64,000 nt of DNA from Symbiodinium microadriaticum (Eukaryota; Sar; Dinophyceae; Suessiales; Symbiodiniaceae): contig LSRX01001475.1 in assembly GCA_001939145.1 (NCBI GenBank), positions 52,847 to 116,846 of the forward strand, given 5' to 3'. Position 1 is the first letter of the stretch; every line of letters begins with the position of its first letter. Made by a program: the position numbers and the translations under genes. Shown here piece after piece: positions 14,205 through 25,226 of this stretch. The notes under the pieces are model-generated. The model was not told the DNA's origin, did no database searches, and saw only the letters and a program-made list of their open reading frames with translations.

Positions 14205-14212
14205 TATATATA
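10741..14212. repeat. 50-bp higher-order array, about 70 identical units
   Basis: Each unit is roughly (CATA)8 followed by (TA)9. The start of the TA block recurs exactly every 50 bases from 10,741 to 14,191, and I saw no substitution in any copy. The array has no TAA, TAG or TGA on either strand, so frames of more than 1,200 codons stay open in several phases. Because 50 is not a multiple of three, each frame cycles through the same Tyr/Ile/His/Thr (or Tyr/Met/Cys/Val) words. These are not proteins. It ends abruptly at TATGGAATGC. The lack of variation means either very recent expansion or collapse/over-extension in assembly. Confidence 0.97.
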
Positions 14213-14237
14213 TGGAATGCAGGTAGGTGGGTAGGTN

Positions 14238-14630
14238 AAGGGTTTAGGGGCTTAGGGCTTAGGGTGCAGGGGTTTAGGGCTGAGGGTTTAGGGATTTAGG
14301 GCTTGGGTTTAGACCCCGCGGTTTAGGGTTTAGGGTTTAAAGGCAAATTTGTACCGAAACTCGGATATGGAAGCATCCGACGATAACGGAGCCAAACTAC
14401 CTACGTGGCACCCACAACCCTAACCCCTAACCACTGAATCTTAAACCCTACACTCCTAAACCCGCAGCCCGAAACCCCTAACCATAAACCCTGAATAATA
14501 CAATTTTCCCTAGAAACTCCCATCTATTCTCGATTTGATGCTACAATAGACCCTAAATCCCTAGCTAAACCCCAAAGCCCAAAGCCCCTAAGCGCCTAAA
14601 CCCTAAACCCCAAGGAGGGTTCCGTTAAGC
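14238..14630. repeat. Telomere-like island with both orientations
   Basis: TTTAGGG-type units on the plus strand (14,238-14,340) are followed by CCCTAAA-type units (about 14,400-14,620), so two degenerate telomere-like tracts face each other across about 60 bases of unique sequence. One undetermined base lies at 14,237. Confidence 0.8.
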
Positions 14631-14639
14631 TCGAATCTC

Positions 14640-15060
14640 TTCATCACCGGCTGAGGATCGCGGGAGAGGGATGCCAGCTTGTTGAAGGTCGCATCCAGTC
14701 GGAGTCCCCACGCCTGGCTTGGGGGGTGGGGGGAGGGAGGGATGATGACGACATTGTTACAACAATATCTCCAGGAGAGCCGTTTTACTCGGTATTTACA
14801 GCACTGTCGGACCCTCTTACATAGTAAACATATTCCTCATGTACCTCTGCAGCTTTGTTTGGCGGTCCCAGTTGAAGCCTGGCTGCGACTTTCGAAAGCA
14901 GCTGGCAAAGGTCTGCTGAGAAAACATGCAACACCCTACTTGTCAGGTCAGGATGATCCTTGATAGTCATGTTCACATGCATATCTTAAATTTGCTCATT
15001 TTTACATTCCACTAAAAGATGCCTTCCGAAAACCTATGCGGCCACTTTTGTACGTGTGAC
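14640..15060. other. Unassigned stretch
   Basis: Unique sequence. Short overlapping frames on both strands, without motif. Confidence 0.5.
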
Positions 15061-15182
15061 CAGGTAGGTAGGTTGGTAGGTAGGTAGGAAGGCAGGTAGG
15101 CAGGGAGGGAGGTAGGTAGGTTGGTAGGTAGGTAGGTTGGAGGTAGGAAGGCAGGTAGGTAGGAAGGCAGGTAGGTAGGTAC
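15061..15182. repeat. (GGTA)n tetranucleotide tract
   Basis: AGGT/GGTA units with GGCAGG variants. Reads as Leu-Pro-Thr repeats on the minus strand. Confidence 0.95.
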
Positions 15183-15631
15183 AAAGAACGTATGACCAGA
15201 CTGAACGGCATAGAATGCTTAGGCTGTGAGCAAGGTCTGCACTGTGGCATTCGCTGTATGATGTTGTGCTGTTGTAAGGTGAAAATAGGCTATGCAATGC
15301 TGTATTGCCTTGAACTCTGTTGTCTGTGTTGTGCTACAGTAGGATGTGCGTATGTGCATTTTCGATAGCACGTATACCGGAGTGTATGTACACGCAGGGC
15401 CAGGTTCTGTCGTTCACTTCATTGCCATGCACGAAAAAGTTCATCCCTGTTGCTTCATGATGACTTGAAGCCTGAAGCATGAAGAACAGGAACTGCAAGA
15501 GCAACGGCTTCGCCAGCGCTAGTGGTCTCATCCCTATAAGGTGAAAATGGGAGCCAACTGTTCCTTCTTCACAAAGGAAGTGCTGTACTGAACATGCATA
15601 CTTTACATGCCTGTATGCGTACAGACTCTGA

Positions 15632-15637
<6 letters not shown>

Positions 15638-15662
<25 letters not shown>

Positions 15663-15695
15663 GCAGGCAAGCAGGCAGGCAGACAGGCAGACATG
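15638..15695. repeat. (CCAG)n/(GGCA)n tetranucleotide tract
   Basis: CCAGCCAGCCAG passes directly into GGCAGGCAAGCAGG, so the two halves are roughly complementary and could fold back. Confidence 0.9.
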
Positions 15696-15837
15696 CACGC
15701 ACACTCAGTGGGCACTTCATGAACCTTTCTATGTACACCGCCATGCTTGTGCATAATGCAGGTATATATGTTTTCTTACTAGTAGAGTACTGGCACTACT
15801 GGAGCGATTTTTGCCGTCGTCATAATTAATTGTTGAA

Positions 15838-15842
15838 ACCTC

Positions 15843-15887
<45 letters not shown>

Positions 15888-15908
15888 ATCACCATCATCA
15901 TCAGCAGC
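15838..15908. repeat. (CAT)n/(CAG)n triplet tract
   Basis: CATCAT and CAGCAG triplets. His/Gln-rich in one frame. Confidence 0.93.
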
Positions 15909-15909
15909 T

Positions 15910-17395
15910 CTACCAATATTGCGACAACGCTGCATATACAGACAAATGCGTATCATGCGTGTGGCTATGTGTATATGTTGAAACATTTGCGCATGCTTCA
16001 CCATGTGAAACTGCGACCGTGTTTATTTGTCTTTGCTTGCATGTATGTACCTGTGTACCTACAAGCGTGTGTATGCATCGGTTTGTGTCTGTGCTTGTGC
16101 ACGAAGCATGAGTCGATGAATATATGTCAACCTCCCGAGAATCATGAGAATTGACTGTGCCAGCGACAACAGGAAAAGACAACTAACATGGCGCAGCAGC
16201 CCACCATGCACCAGAGAAAGGTGGGCATTAGCAACCCGACTCATGCCTTCGCCAAGAGACTCGTCATTCCAACCCTCACTCGAGAAGCAGTTCTGGTAGC
16301 CACCGATGTTGTGGACCCACCGCCAGTTCGAGTCGATAACCAGGGACACCGTCCTTGCCACGGCTGGGGCTTAGGGCCTAGGGTAATTCAAGGCCCCCCA
16401 CCAACAAAGGGTAGTCCAATCGTCGTGCAGGGGTCCCCTTGCACTACACCGGCAATCGCAACACGAATTACAGAAAATCTGTCTGCAGAACTTCGAAGTT
16501 GTGGGGTTTCTCCATCGACTCGGTGACAATACCCAGCCACATCGAGAACACAAACCGAGGCAAGCGAGTCACGTCTTGGGGCTGCATGCTTAAGCTAGAC
16601 TGCAACAGCAATGACAACAAGTGTAACACCTGCAAACTAAGGTCGAGAGATGTCGAGAGGCACAAGAATCAGAAGAAGAAGCATCAGCAGCAGCAGGGTC
16701 TTGTTGAGTACTGGCTCTCATGCATGGAAGCTTCACCTAGGACCTAAGTTTGGGGGCTTAAACTCTCCAACGCCTCCTACGTCCCGGATCCAAGCGAATT
16801 CCAAGGCTCTCCGGTGTACAGCCACCCGCTAAGGTGCAGGATTCCATCACCATCGAAGGCGCCCTCAACAGACGCATGGGCTTCGGATAGAGACTCTCCA
16901 GGCCTTCAACTTCAGGGCTATCAGCATGAGGGGGTTTGCGGGTTGCGAGAATCGAGCAAACAGGAGGACGCATGCCGATGGAGAACAGTCAATGAAAGCC
17001 GTGGGACATGAAACTCTCGTGTTTCTGCTTCGGCGCTGTTCATTGCAAAGTCCTTCACTGCGAAACTGTCACTCTTTTGAAGCTGTGTAAGCCCGACTTC
17101 TTGCGGACGACTCCCGACCTGCAGCACCAAGGCCAAAACAACAAGATCCTGCTGGTTTGACCGTCGACGGACGGAATGAAGAGGACAAACACAAAACAGG
17201 AGACAAAGAAGGGGAGCAGCAGAAGGATGAGGGCAGGGACGCAGCGGTCAAAAGCAGGCTAGCCCTCAGATGACTGGGAACGAAAGTGCACATGCCAACA
17301 AAGACAAAGCCAGGTGTCAATGATAAAGAAGCCAAAAGCAGCTTCGACGAAGATGTGACGGTGAGGAGAAAACAATAGAAGACTGCTGAGGGTCA
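15910..17395. other. Unassigned stretch
   Basis: Contains a degenerate GT/CA-rich piece (about 15,950-16,090) and otherwise unique sequence. Frames of 90-112 codons on both strands carry no recognisable motif. Confidence 0.5.
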
Positions 17396-17399
17396 AGTT

Positions 17400-17821
17400 A
17401 AACAGTCTTGTCATGTCGATGATACGAATGACGATGATGATGACCATGACCATGGTCATGATCATGATCATGATCATCTTGCAAGCCACAACGATGTTGA
17501 TGATCATGATGATGAAGAGAGAAGAAGGAAGATGAACATGAGCACGACCTCTTCCTTGATTGTGATGATGATTCTGCTGATTGCTGATTGTTGTTTGCTA
17601 ATCGCTGCTTGCTGATGGCCGGTGCTGGTACTGACATTGGTGCTGGTGCTGGCACTGGCGTTGGTGCTCGTGATCGAACTGAAGAATGTGAACATGAGGA
17701 GAGCGATTGCGAGGCCGAGGGATAAGGCCAAGGCGAAGGGGGAAAGGGCGGGGGAGAGACACTAGGGTGATGTTGTCGAGGATGACGGCATGTTGACGAT
17801 TGATGGTAGTAGTTGCGATGG

Positions 17822-17858
<37 letters not shown>

Positions 17859-17865
17859 AATGGTA
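17400..17865. repeat. Compound triplet/hexamer region (GAT, TGCTGGTGC, GAC)
   Basis: GATGAT and CATGATCATGAT words at 17,410-17,515, GGTGCTGGTGCT words at about 17,620-17,670, and (GAC)n at about 17,817-17,860. Confidence 0.88.
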
Positions 17866-18227
17866 AACGATGTTCATCGACAATCTCTTGGTGCTTGATA
17901 CGGCTCTCGCTTGGTTTTGCGACTGTCAGAGATTTGGGGTTGGCCTACCCATCGAACTCTGGATGCCTTAACAGCAACTGCTTGCGGCCTGTGGAGTACC
18001 GAAAGCCCCGCTCAAATCCTGCACTGCCACTTTCTGACCGCACATTTGCAAGCAATAAATATTGCGACTCTCGAACGCCAATCCCAGTGGCTCTTCCGGA
18101 ATCACGGTTCCCGCGAACTGGCCGGCAGCCAAGGTAAGCCTGACGCTCAGGAGACTGTGTTGACCATAATGGCTGTTTGGCTTTTTGTAGTTTTGTTGGC
18201 AGTGTTTTAGGTGCTGAACACAACAGC

Positions 18228-18539
18228 AACAACGGCGGCTCTTCCTACTTCTACTGCTGCTCCTGCTGCTGCTGCTGCTGCTGCCGCTTCTGCTGCTGCT
18301 ACTCCTGCCTTCTGCTGCTGCTACTCCTGCTGCTACTGCAACTGCAACCGCTAATGCTCCCACTAATGTTCCTGCTCCTGCTCCTGTTGCTGCTGCTGCT
18401 GATTCTGTTGCAGTTGTTACTGTCATGATAGTAATGTAGTTGCCCTTGCCTTGTAGTTGTTGTCGTTCCTGTTGCAACATTGTCGGTGTGCAATTGTTGT
18501 TCTTGTTCCCTGCAGTAGTAGTCGCTGTACTGGCTAGTA

Positions 18540-18574
<35 letters not shown>

Positions 18575-18576
18575 AG

Positions 18577-18627
<51 letters not shown>

Positions 18628-18690
18628 CAGGAGCAGGAGCAGGAGCAGAAGAAGTAGGAGGAGGAGGAGGAGGAGCAGCGACATGCATTG
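18228..18690. repeat. Compound triplet region (CTG, CGT, CAG, AGG)
   Basis: (CTG)n with CTA/CTC variants (18,250-18,420), then (CGT)n (18,541-18,575), (CAG)n (18,576-18,632) and (AGG)n (18,640-18,676). Poly-Leu, Ser/Arg and Ala/Thr frames on both strands are products of the repeats. Confidence 0.95.
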
Positions 18691-18699
18691 CAAAACCAG

Positions 18700-20095
18700 G
18701 GTCTGCGCCGTGACTGCGGCTGCCCCTGCCTCATCAATTCCTGCCCTCATCCTTTGTCTCTATTCAATCTATTCTGTAAACCGTTCAGAACGTCAATTTA
18801 TGATTTGGACCTTCGTTGAATTAAGTGAACGATCCAGGTTCGCGATCACTTTGCGGATTGCCTCTTTTTTTAAAGGATACTGCGGCAGATTTCCGAGGTT
18901 TGACCATAGACAGCCAAGTGGCAGCAACGGGGCCAGGTGCCCCAACGAGGACGTCATGGTTGCCGGGGGCAATCACGTTTTCGGCTTGCGAGCTTCGAAA
19001 TACTGCGGAAGAGGGAGGTTTCTTTGCGTCGGGCTATACAAGAAGCGTCATGAGCTCATGCACTCGTATGAACCATGGGCAAAAGTCTTCTGATGTGCCT
19101 CCCACTCCTCGATACCGTGACCTCGACCAGCGACCTGTCGTAGAAGGAGTCCCGGAAGCCTCCGGGACCAGCGGCTCTCTGCAAAAAGGAGTTACAGTAG
19201 GGTCGCTGGCTTTACACGGTTTGCGGCTACAGCCTCTTGTCGACTGTCGAAAGTAAAGGCTTGCAGCCGGTCCTCTCATTGCTGCAAGGTGCTGATGAAC
19301 ACAACGAGCTGAGATTGAAAGGTTCACGCTTTGAAATTGATGATTATGCGAATTTTGCGAAAGGCCTGTTCTTAAACTCGAGAGTAGCTTCCACCGTGGT
19401 GTTCAAGGATGGCGAGGAAGATTTGCTCTTCGCCTCTGAAATAGGATTGGATTCAGGGCGCACCCACTGCACAGATGCATAAACAGGTCCATCGAATTTC
19501 TGGAGAGGGCCCCACAACACTTCAACAACTCGATGCTCTGCGCAAGGAGTGTCTGCGCAATCGATCCTGAAGCCCCCCAAATCTCAGTCCCGACGTTGCT
19601 AAGGCCTCGAAGCCGACACGACACTGCCGAACCCTGCCAAACCCTTGAGTTCCCCGATCGCCCAAAACCCAAGTGCCACCCGCTAGCACGCCGAAGCGAC
19701 GGCTCCACAACACTCCTGCGGCAAAGTTCAAGTTGAAAACAATCTAAGGGATTTTTGGTTCAGGGCCTTCTCTTCAGCACCCGAAACAACGGAGATGCTG
19801 AAGCATGGCTCATACCCAAAAGCATGCAACTCTTAACACGGACCTTCGTGCACCTGCCAGTGGGGTGTCTCCGACTAGTCGTGCCGTTGTTTGAACTTTT
19901 CGAGCTGGTACTAGTTGAAGAGGAAAAGGGGGCGGAAGCGGGATACCAACATGTCTTCTGGGGGGAAGTAAAGCATATTAACCTGGCATAGTGCCCCCTA
20001 TATACGATATACTGATTTGCCACAGGTTTGTCTCGCAGTGGGTAGCGGGGAGCATGTCTGTGTCTGTGTCGTGTAGATATGTTCATACGTATTTG
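18700..20095. other. Unassigned stretch (except the possible exon at 19,237)
   Basis: Unique sequence containing one T7 run at about 18,866. Overlapping frames up to 217 codons on both strands; the longest ones begin inside the triplet repeat upstream. Confidence 0.45.
19237..19482 (+). CDS. Possible exon, unknown function
   Basis: An 81-codon open plus frame with balanced, non-repetitive composition (for example RFEIDDYANFAKGLF and VFKDGEEDLLFASEIGL). It reads more like real protein than the competing frames. It starts inside the sequence for ATGAGCACAACG and ends at TAA near 19,480. I recognise no family. It could be one exon of a longer gene or a chance frame. No neighbouring exon could be joined with confidence. 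Confidence 0.25.
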   Translation: MSTVESKGLQPVLSLLQGADEHNELRLKGSRFEIDDYANFAKGLFLNSRVASTVVFKDGEEDLLFASEIGLDSGRTHCTDA

Positions 20096-20117
20096 TGCGA
20101 GCTATGCGAGTGTGCAT

Positions 20118-20225
20118 GTATGTGTGTATGTATGCATGCATGCATGCATGCATGCATGCATGCATGCATGCATGCATGCATGTACGTATGCATACATTAA
20201 TGTATGAATGTATGCATGAATGTAT
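20118..20225. repeat. (CATG)n self-complementary tract
   Basis: About twelve TGCA/CATG units in a row near 20,131-20,182, flanked by TATG/TACG variants. CATG is its own reverse complement, so the tract can form cruciforms. Confidence 0.95.
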
Positions 20226-20229
20226 ATTA

Positions 20230-21300
20230 TTGTCGGAATGTACGTAAGCATGGATGATACGTGAGCGCATGTACGTCCGCACAGATGTATTTATTTAGGT
20301 ATGTATGAGTGAGAACGGTTTCTACATGCGGCAAATGTGTTTGACAGACAGACCGACGGAAAGAAAGACAGAAATGGAAAATTCAGTCTTGCCAGCTCGG
20401 GCTTCTTCTGATCTTGCCAACTTAGGTGCCTGGCTTCTCTGCGGGTGCAAAGACATGACACTGCACACCCACTTACTGCGACCACAAACAATGAAGTCAC
20501 ATCCCCCATAAGAATCCACACAAACATGTGTTTTGCAAGTTGTTGAGTGCGCTTTCAAAGCAGAGGACGCAACTGCTGTTGTCTTGCACGTGAGACCAAA
20601 CCCCCAAACTCACACATCATGAGAACTTGTCAGACCCAATGCGGCCTCGGCTGCTAGACCATTAAAAGAAGACCCCCAAGCGGCTCAAGCAAGATCTGAA
20701 GGCCCCGATCCTGAAGTTCTTCACGACCTTAAGGCGGTGCCTCCAAGGTACTGCCTCATAGTCATCCATGGCGCACTGCAGCCATATCGGCCGCCGCGCC
20801 TGCAGAACGATTCTTGAGAGATTGGTTGCAGACCAACTTTTATCTGTGATAGCTGTAGGGAGGACTGGGAAACCAAGAAGACAAGTGCACGAACCTCAAT
20901 GCTAGGGAGACCTGCTCCTCATCCTGCTGCAGCTTCTGCAGGGCCCGGTTGGAGCCACGGAAGCCTGGTCGCAGTCTCCAGCTGAACGTTGGGACATGGA
21001 CTGGCGAAGAAAGCAACAACATTCCATTCATCCGATCCACTCAATGGACATGTTGCTGATGTTGTTGGGTCTGTGTTCGCTTGTTCTGATGTTAAGTGAC
21101 ATCTATGTCTCTGTGTGTGTGCGTGCGCGTGTGCGCGCACATCGTTTTCTCGGTGTCTTTAACATCCGAACAAATTTCGATAGTTCAAAGGCACGTATTG
21201 CAATGGGAAACGTGTGCGATACAGGAACCTGCGCTTGTGTGTATAGAAGAGCATATTCACCCGTATGGCATGCGCGGTCGGAGACCCTGCACAAACATAA
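20230..21300. other. Unassigned stretch
   Basis: Unique sequence. No gene, RNA or transposon feature recognised. Confidence 0.5.
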
Positions 21301-21304
21301 TCAC

Positions 21305-21364
21305 CACATACATACAAACATACAGACAGACAGACAAACAGACAGACACACAGACAGACACACG

Positions 21365-21400
<36 letters not shown>

Positions 21401-21520
21401 TGTCGGTGTACGGACATATAGACAGACAGACAAACAGACAGACAGCCTGGCAGGCAGAGGGACAGACACACCAGTGACCGACCGATCGACGACAGACGGA
21501 CAGACAGACGCAAACAAAGA
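21305..21520. repeat. (CAGA)n tetranucleotide tract
   Basis: ACAGACAG units with occasional CACA and CGGA changes. It abuts the first copy of the ~480-bp dispersed repeat. Confidence 0.95.
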
Positions 21521-21530
21521 CACACAAACA

Positions 21531-22015
21531 CACGGCTTTGATAGCAACGTTGCCAGTGCATATCCGACCTTGCCTGGTTGAACACGAGGACCACATAGGT
21601 TTCATAAAAGTTTCTGAGAAAACATGGAAAACATGACCTATACCTTGGAAAAACCTGCTTTCAGCGACATGCGAAACAAGTTGCACACCAGCTGCGTACA
21701 CAGACGCCCAGGCCGCGCCATTACTTTTTGCAGGTACGTTTACACCCCCACAGCACCTGGTCTTCGTTGGCCAGGACAGGTGACCGTAGGTTCCTGGCCC
21801 CCTGCATCTGTAGCTGACGCAAAAGTTTGGAATCAGGAAACCAGGAAACATCAAAGAAAGAAAATCATGATCTTCCGGCATCTGTAGCAGACGTAAAAGT
21901 TTGGAATCAGGAAACCATGAAAACATCAAAGAAAGAAAATCATGAATTCCACATGCACTGCCAGGTCCTCAGAAACTGCAGGGTTTGTCGCATGTACAGC
22001 AGAATTACACAGACA
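21531..22015. repeat. Dispersed ~480-bp repeat, copy 1
   Basis: Matches 41,775-42,240 over its whole length with only scattered substitutions. It contains an internal tandem duplication of about 75 bp: the string GCATCTGTAGC, then AAAAGTTTGGAATCAGG, then AAAGAAAATCATGA occurs twice (from about 21,804 and 21,879). On the minus strand both copies keep an open stretch of about 55 codons that begins near GTGTACGCAGCTGG. Neither copy has long terminal repeats. Each copy touches a microsatellite: (CAGA)n before this one, (CAGG/CACG)n after the other. Confidence 0.92.
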
Positions 22016-22928
22016 AGCCCCCGCAGGGGCGAATAAGACACGATTTGCAGCACCTGCAAGAGGGAAAGGACAGCCCCAAGATGAATCCCAAGCAATATGC
22101 GCGGACGGCAATGTCTTCTTTGATGGGCAATAGAGCGTCCTTGTATACGGTCCAGAATGGGCCTGGAAAGACATGCAACATATATATATATATGTGGGTT
22201 GAACCTTTACGCTCTATTTGACAACCTTTCTTGTCGGATTGACTTGCGAGTTTCTGTTGCCTACAGACTTAAATCCTGGCACCACCTCTCCGGAATGAGC
22301 CTACACAGGATGCCTTGAAAACCTGAAGCCTACACTGTGGATGCTTACTACCCTGTGGATGCCTCATGGAGAGAGAGGTGCAAAAGCCAGGAGCGAAGCA
22401 AAAGTAAGCACCGCTGTCGCGCTGCAGGTGGAGAGGTGGAGGCCCTAAACCTTCAACTGGTTAGCCTTTACCATCGGGTTTAGGGTTTAGGGTTTAATGA
22501 CCTTACACCGTAAACCCTTCACCATAGGATTTCGGGATGATGGTAGAGTTGAGGAAGTTTAGGGTCCAGCATGTACGTCGGCTTAGAATATATCTCAAAG
22601 GTTCTAAGGCACAATGATAAGACTACGTTACACCCTTGCAATACTTCTTAAAGTAAACTGTTGTAGATTCCTTTTAACAGCACTGTGAAGGGAAGCTTTG
22701 GTACATAGCAAGCAGGGCCTAGCTGCTTTGGCGGCTGCGCAAGAAACATACACGTGGGGGGGGGGGGTTCTCTTATCAGGCCATGCGGGCTACTCTGAGG
22801 GTTACAATCAGGGTAACGGGGTCTGAGTAGTCAGAATAATGTTATTTTTGAAAATGTACTTATATTCTAGTTAGTGTCTGCGTCACAGTAACCGACAGAA
22901 TCGTCGTCCTTGTCTTAACCCGTTTGGC
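22016..22928. other. Unassigned stretch with a telomere-like piece
   Basis: A 20-base GGGTTTAGGG tract lies at 22,476-22,495 and a (TA)n stub at about 22,181. No gene recognised. Confidence 0.5.
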
Positions 22929-23201
22929 GTGATTTCTAGAGTCCCCTCTTGCACCCTGCTTGGAGGTTCTAGGCCACTCACAGGAATTCGTGTCATATTT
23001 AGATCAATAAGAGATGTGGGAGGGATCAATCTTTCCGAGGTTGTTATTGCCCGAGCCATGCACCAATTCTCCGTCCCTCCACCATTAGAGACGGCCCCAA
23101 AGCTCTTCAACAAGGAGCTCAAGCTACTGAGAAAACACGCCTCCAAGCTATTTCTACTAGAATACATTGTATGTAAGTATGCAGGTATATCCGACCGGTG
23201 A
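22929..23201 (+). CDS. Possible coding fragment, unknown function
   Basis: A 90-codon plus frame with even composition (for example RVIFRSIRDVGGINLSE and LRKHASKLFLLEYIV). The upstream codons in the same phase stay open for about 20 more residues, so the true start or splice boundary is uncertain. No family recognised. A minus-strand frame of similar length overlaps it, which weakens the call. Confidence 0.25.
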   Translation: MISRVPSCTLLGGSRPLTGIRVIFRSIRDVGGINLSEVVIARAMHQFSVPPPLETAPKLFNKELKLLRKHASKLFLLEYIVCKYAGISDR

Positions 23202-23280
23202 GGCGTGGCAGGAACCGCTCTCAGAGCTGCAGGTCAAAATCTCCCTGAGGCACCTAGGCATGGCAGGAAACACTACACTC

Positions 23281-23325
23281 TAAAACCTAAACCCTACACC
23301 CTAAACCCTAAACCCTACACTCCAA
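23281..23325. repeat. Telomere-like (CCCTAAA)n piece
   Basis: AAACCCTAAACCC and CCCTACA units in a row. Confidence 0.8.
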
Positions 23326-23397
23326 GGATGCAGAGCTTTGCGCTTTTTTGACGGGGAAGAGGTTTTGGGGTTTAGAGTTAAAGCTCCGAGAGACGCN

Positions 23398-23454
<57 letters not shown>

Positions 23455-23455
23455 G
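23398..23455. repeat. (CTA)n triplet run after an undetermined base
   Basis: About nineteen CTA units. A single N at 23,397 marks uncertain assembly at the repeat edge. Confidence 0.96.
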
Positions 23456-24010
23456 CCTATGGTTAACCCTAGATTAAAATAGCTTCAAAAGTCAGTTCTA
23501 CGAGCTGAACCCTCAGAAGACACTTTAATGCTTCATTTGCAAGTCCTGCGCATGTCGTATATAGGGTCTTCGATCCCTTTTGGGGTTGCCTTGCTAAGTA
23601 TGGTTAGATCCGGAATCCTGCAAAACTAGGCTTGCTTTGTCAGCACATCAACAGCTAAATCCTAAAACCTTAAACTCTCAACCTGGGACCCTCACGGGCT
23701 AGACCTTACCCGTATGCCTTAAACCCTGAGGAAACATCACACGGCTGGCAACCTTGATCGGAGGTGGGGTTGGCCTGAGGGGGTTTAGGGCTCGGGTTGC
23801 AGGGTTTGGGGGCTTGGGGCTTGGGGCCATAATCATAATCTATACAGGGCTCAAAGGGCTTACACACTAGGGATTTCCCTGGAATGGTGATTTGAAAGAC
23901 TTCAAACAACATCAACAGCAACAGCTACACAGACAGCAACGAAAGCAATACCAGCAACAATGAGCTGAGAACAAGGAGCTACACCATCAGCATCGCAATC
24001 AGCATCAACA
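23456..24010. other. Unassigned 3'-flanking stretch
   Basis: Lies downstream of the minus-strand gene that ends at 24,011. It contains telomere-like GGGTTTAGGG pieces near 23,780 and a CAACAGCAA-rich piece near 23,905-24,000. No gene recognised. Confidence 0.45.
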
Positions 24011-24916
24011 TCAGCATAAACTGCAGCTCAGGCGCTTCTTGAAGTCCTCCTCTTCTTCCTGGTTCCAGTCCTTCTTGAGCTCATAGAACGTGTAAAGAAG
24101 GCCAAAGAAGATGCAAGAAAGCCTCGTGAAGCCCTTCGCCGGAAGCACGCTGCCAACATCCATGGGCTTCCCCAGGTCACTGCCATCAGCAAGCAAAGAC
24201 TTGATTTCAACAGCCTCTCGCCAGCTTTCGTAGCCCAGCGCGAAGATCCCGAACGCAAGGCTGCTGAAATCGCTCATCATCGGCAAGCCCTCTTCTGGTT
24301 TCTTGAGGGTAAACGCTGTCACTGGAACCTTGAATATCTCTCGTACCGAGTCGACCTGCCAAATTGATTGCAAACGACATTTGTTTGGGCTACTTTTGAT
24401 AGGACCCTTAACCTTACACCCTTAATCTTTTGTTTTGACAAGATGATAGGTTCATATTTGGTCTTCCTAGTTTTGGCATGGCTGCGATCCTGAAAAGATA
24501 ATTGGTTCATTTGGCTTCAGCAGTTTTCCGTGGGACAAAGGAAAAAATTAGAGATCGGGTTTGGCAATAACAACGAGTGGCAGGCATTGTCACAGATGCC
24601 GGGGCCAGCAAACTGCTGTCCGCCAGGGTCTCCAGCCACTCGTGCAAGGCCTTCGAGGCCCCGGGCTCACCCAACTTCTTGATGCAGTAGTCCACGGGGT
24701 GATCATCTTTCGAGACATCAAAGGTCCTGTAGTAAACATGAGCCACGGAGTGCAAATGAGCTTGTAGCGTATCTGCTGTTGTGACAAAGAATCTGAGGCA
24801 GGTGCTGCAACGCTTTGCATATTGCACCAGACCATGGGCCAGATGCTATCTTGGTCCTTGGAATCTCCACCACCTGATCCGGAGGCCTTGCGCTTGGCCA
24901 TTGTTGCAAGCGGCAC
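24011..24916 (-). CDS. Two-exon-like gene with a C2H2-type finger, function unknown
   Basis: Two stretches look coding. The upstream one begins near 24,916 with MAKRKASGSGGGDSKDQDS. After a change of phase near 24,840 it continues with a CSTCLRFFVTTADTLQAHLH segment whose Cys-x2-Cys and two later His residues fit a C2H2-like zinc finger. It then runs through KKLGEPGASKALHEWLETL to about 24,590. The second stretch follows a TTTGGCAG acceptor at about 24,353 and runs through ALGYESWREAVEIKSLLADG to a stop at 24,011. The phase change means the exact exon structure is unresolved (an unseen short intron or a frameshift). It lies on the same strand as, and downstream of, the methyltransferase gene, about 300 bp from that gene's stop. 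It could be a nucleic-acid-binding protein. I do not recognise the family. Confidence 0.5.
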
Positions 24917-25226
24917 TCACTGACTCTTTAAGTCTTTGCAAACAAAACACACGCACAACATGATCGTGTCAATCCTGAACTTGGAAGTTCAAGGCTATCA
25001 TAATAGATTGCCTTGTTTTCCTAGGCAAAAGCAGACACCATGCAAAAGCTTGAGCCCTGTCATTCCCTCCAACACGGCATGCCCAAACGAGTGCAACTTC
25101 AAGTGTGGCGCTTGGAAGCACATGCAATGCATAGGCAAGATGTCGGCTTGTTTGTCACCCGCAACCCCAGGCCCTACGTTTGTGGATAGGCAAAACTGTA
25201 ACTGCTTGCCTTCAATTGGCATACTA

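Noticed and set aside
10741..14212. CRISPR-like array
   Set aside because: There are no unique spacers; the whole unit is simple repeat, and the context is eukaryotic.
10400..14299. Open frames of more than 1,200 codons on both strands
   Set aside because: They exist only because the 50-bp AT/CATA unit lacks stop codons; several phases and both strands are open at once with the same words.
18440..19093. 217-codon plus-strand gene
   Set aside because: Its first half is the CGT/CAG/AGG repeat and the rest shows no family resemblance.
24561..24767. Plus-strand frames antisense to the 24-33 kb genes
   Set aside because: They are shadows; the minus strand carries the recognisable motifs and splice junctions.
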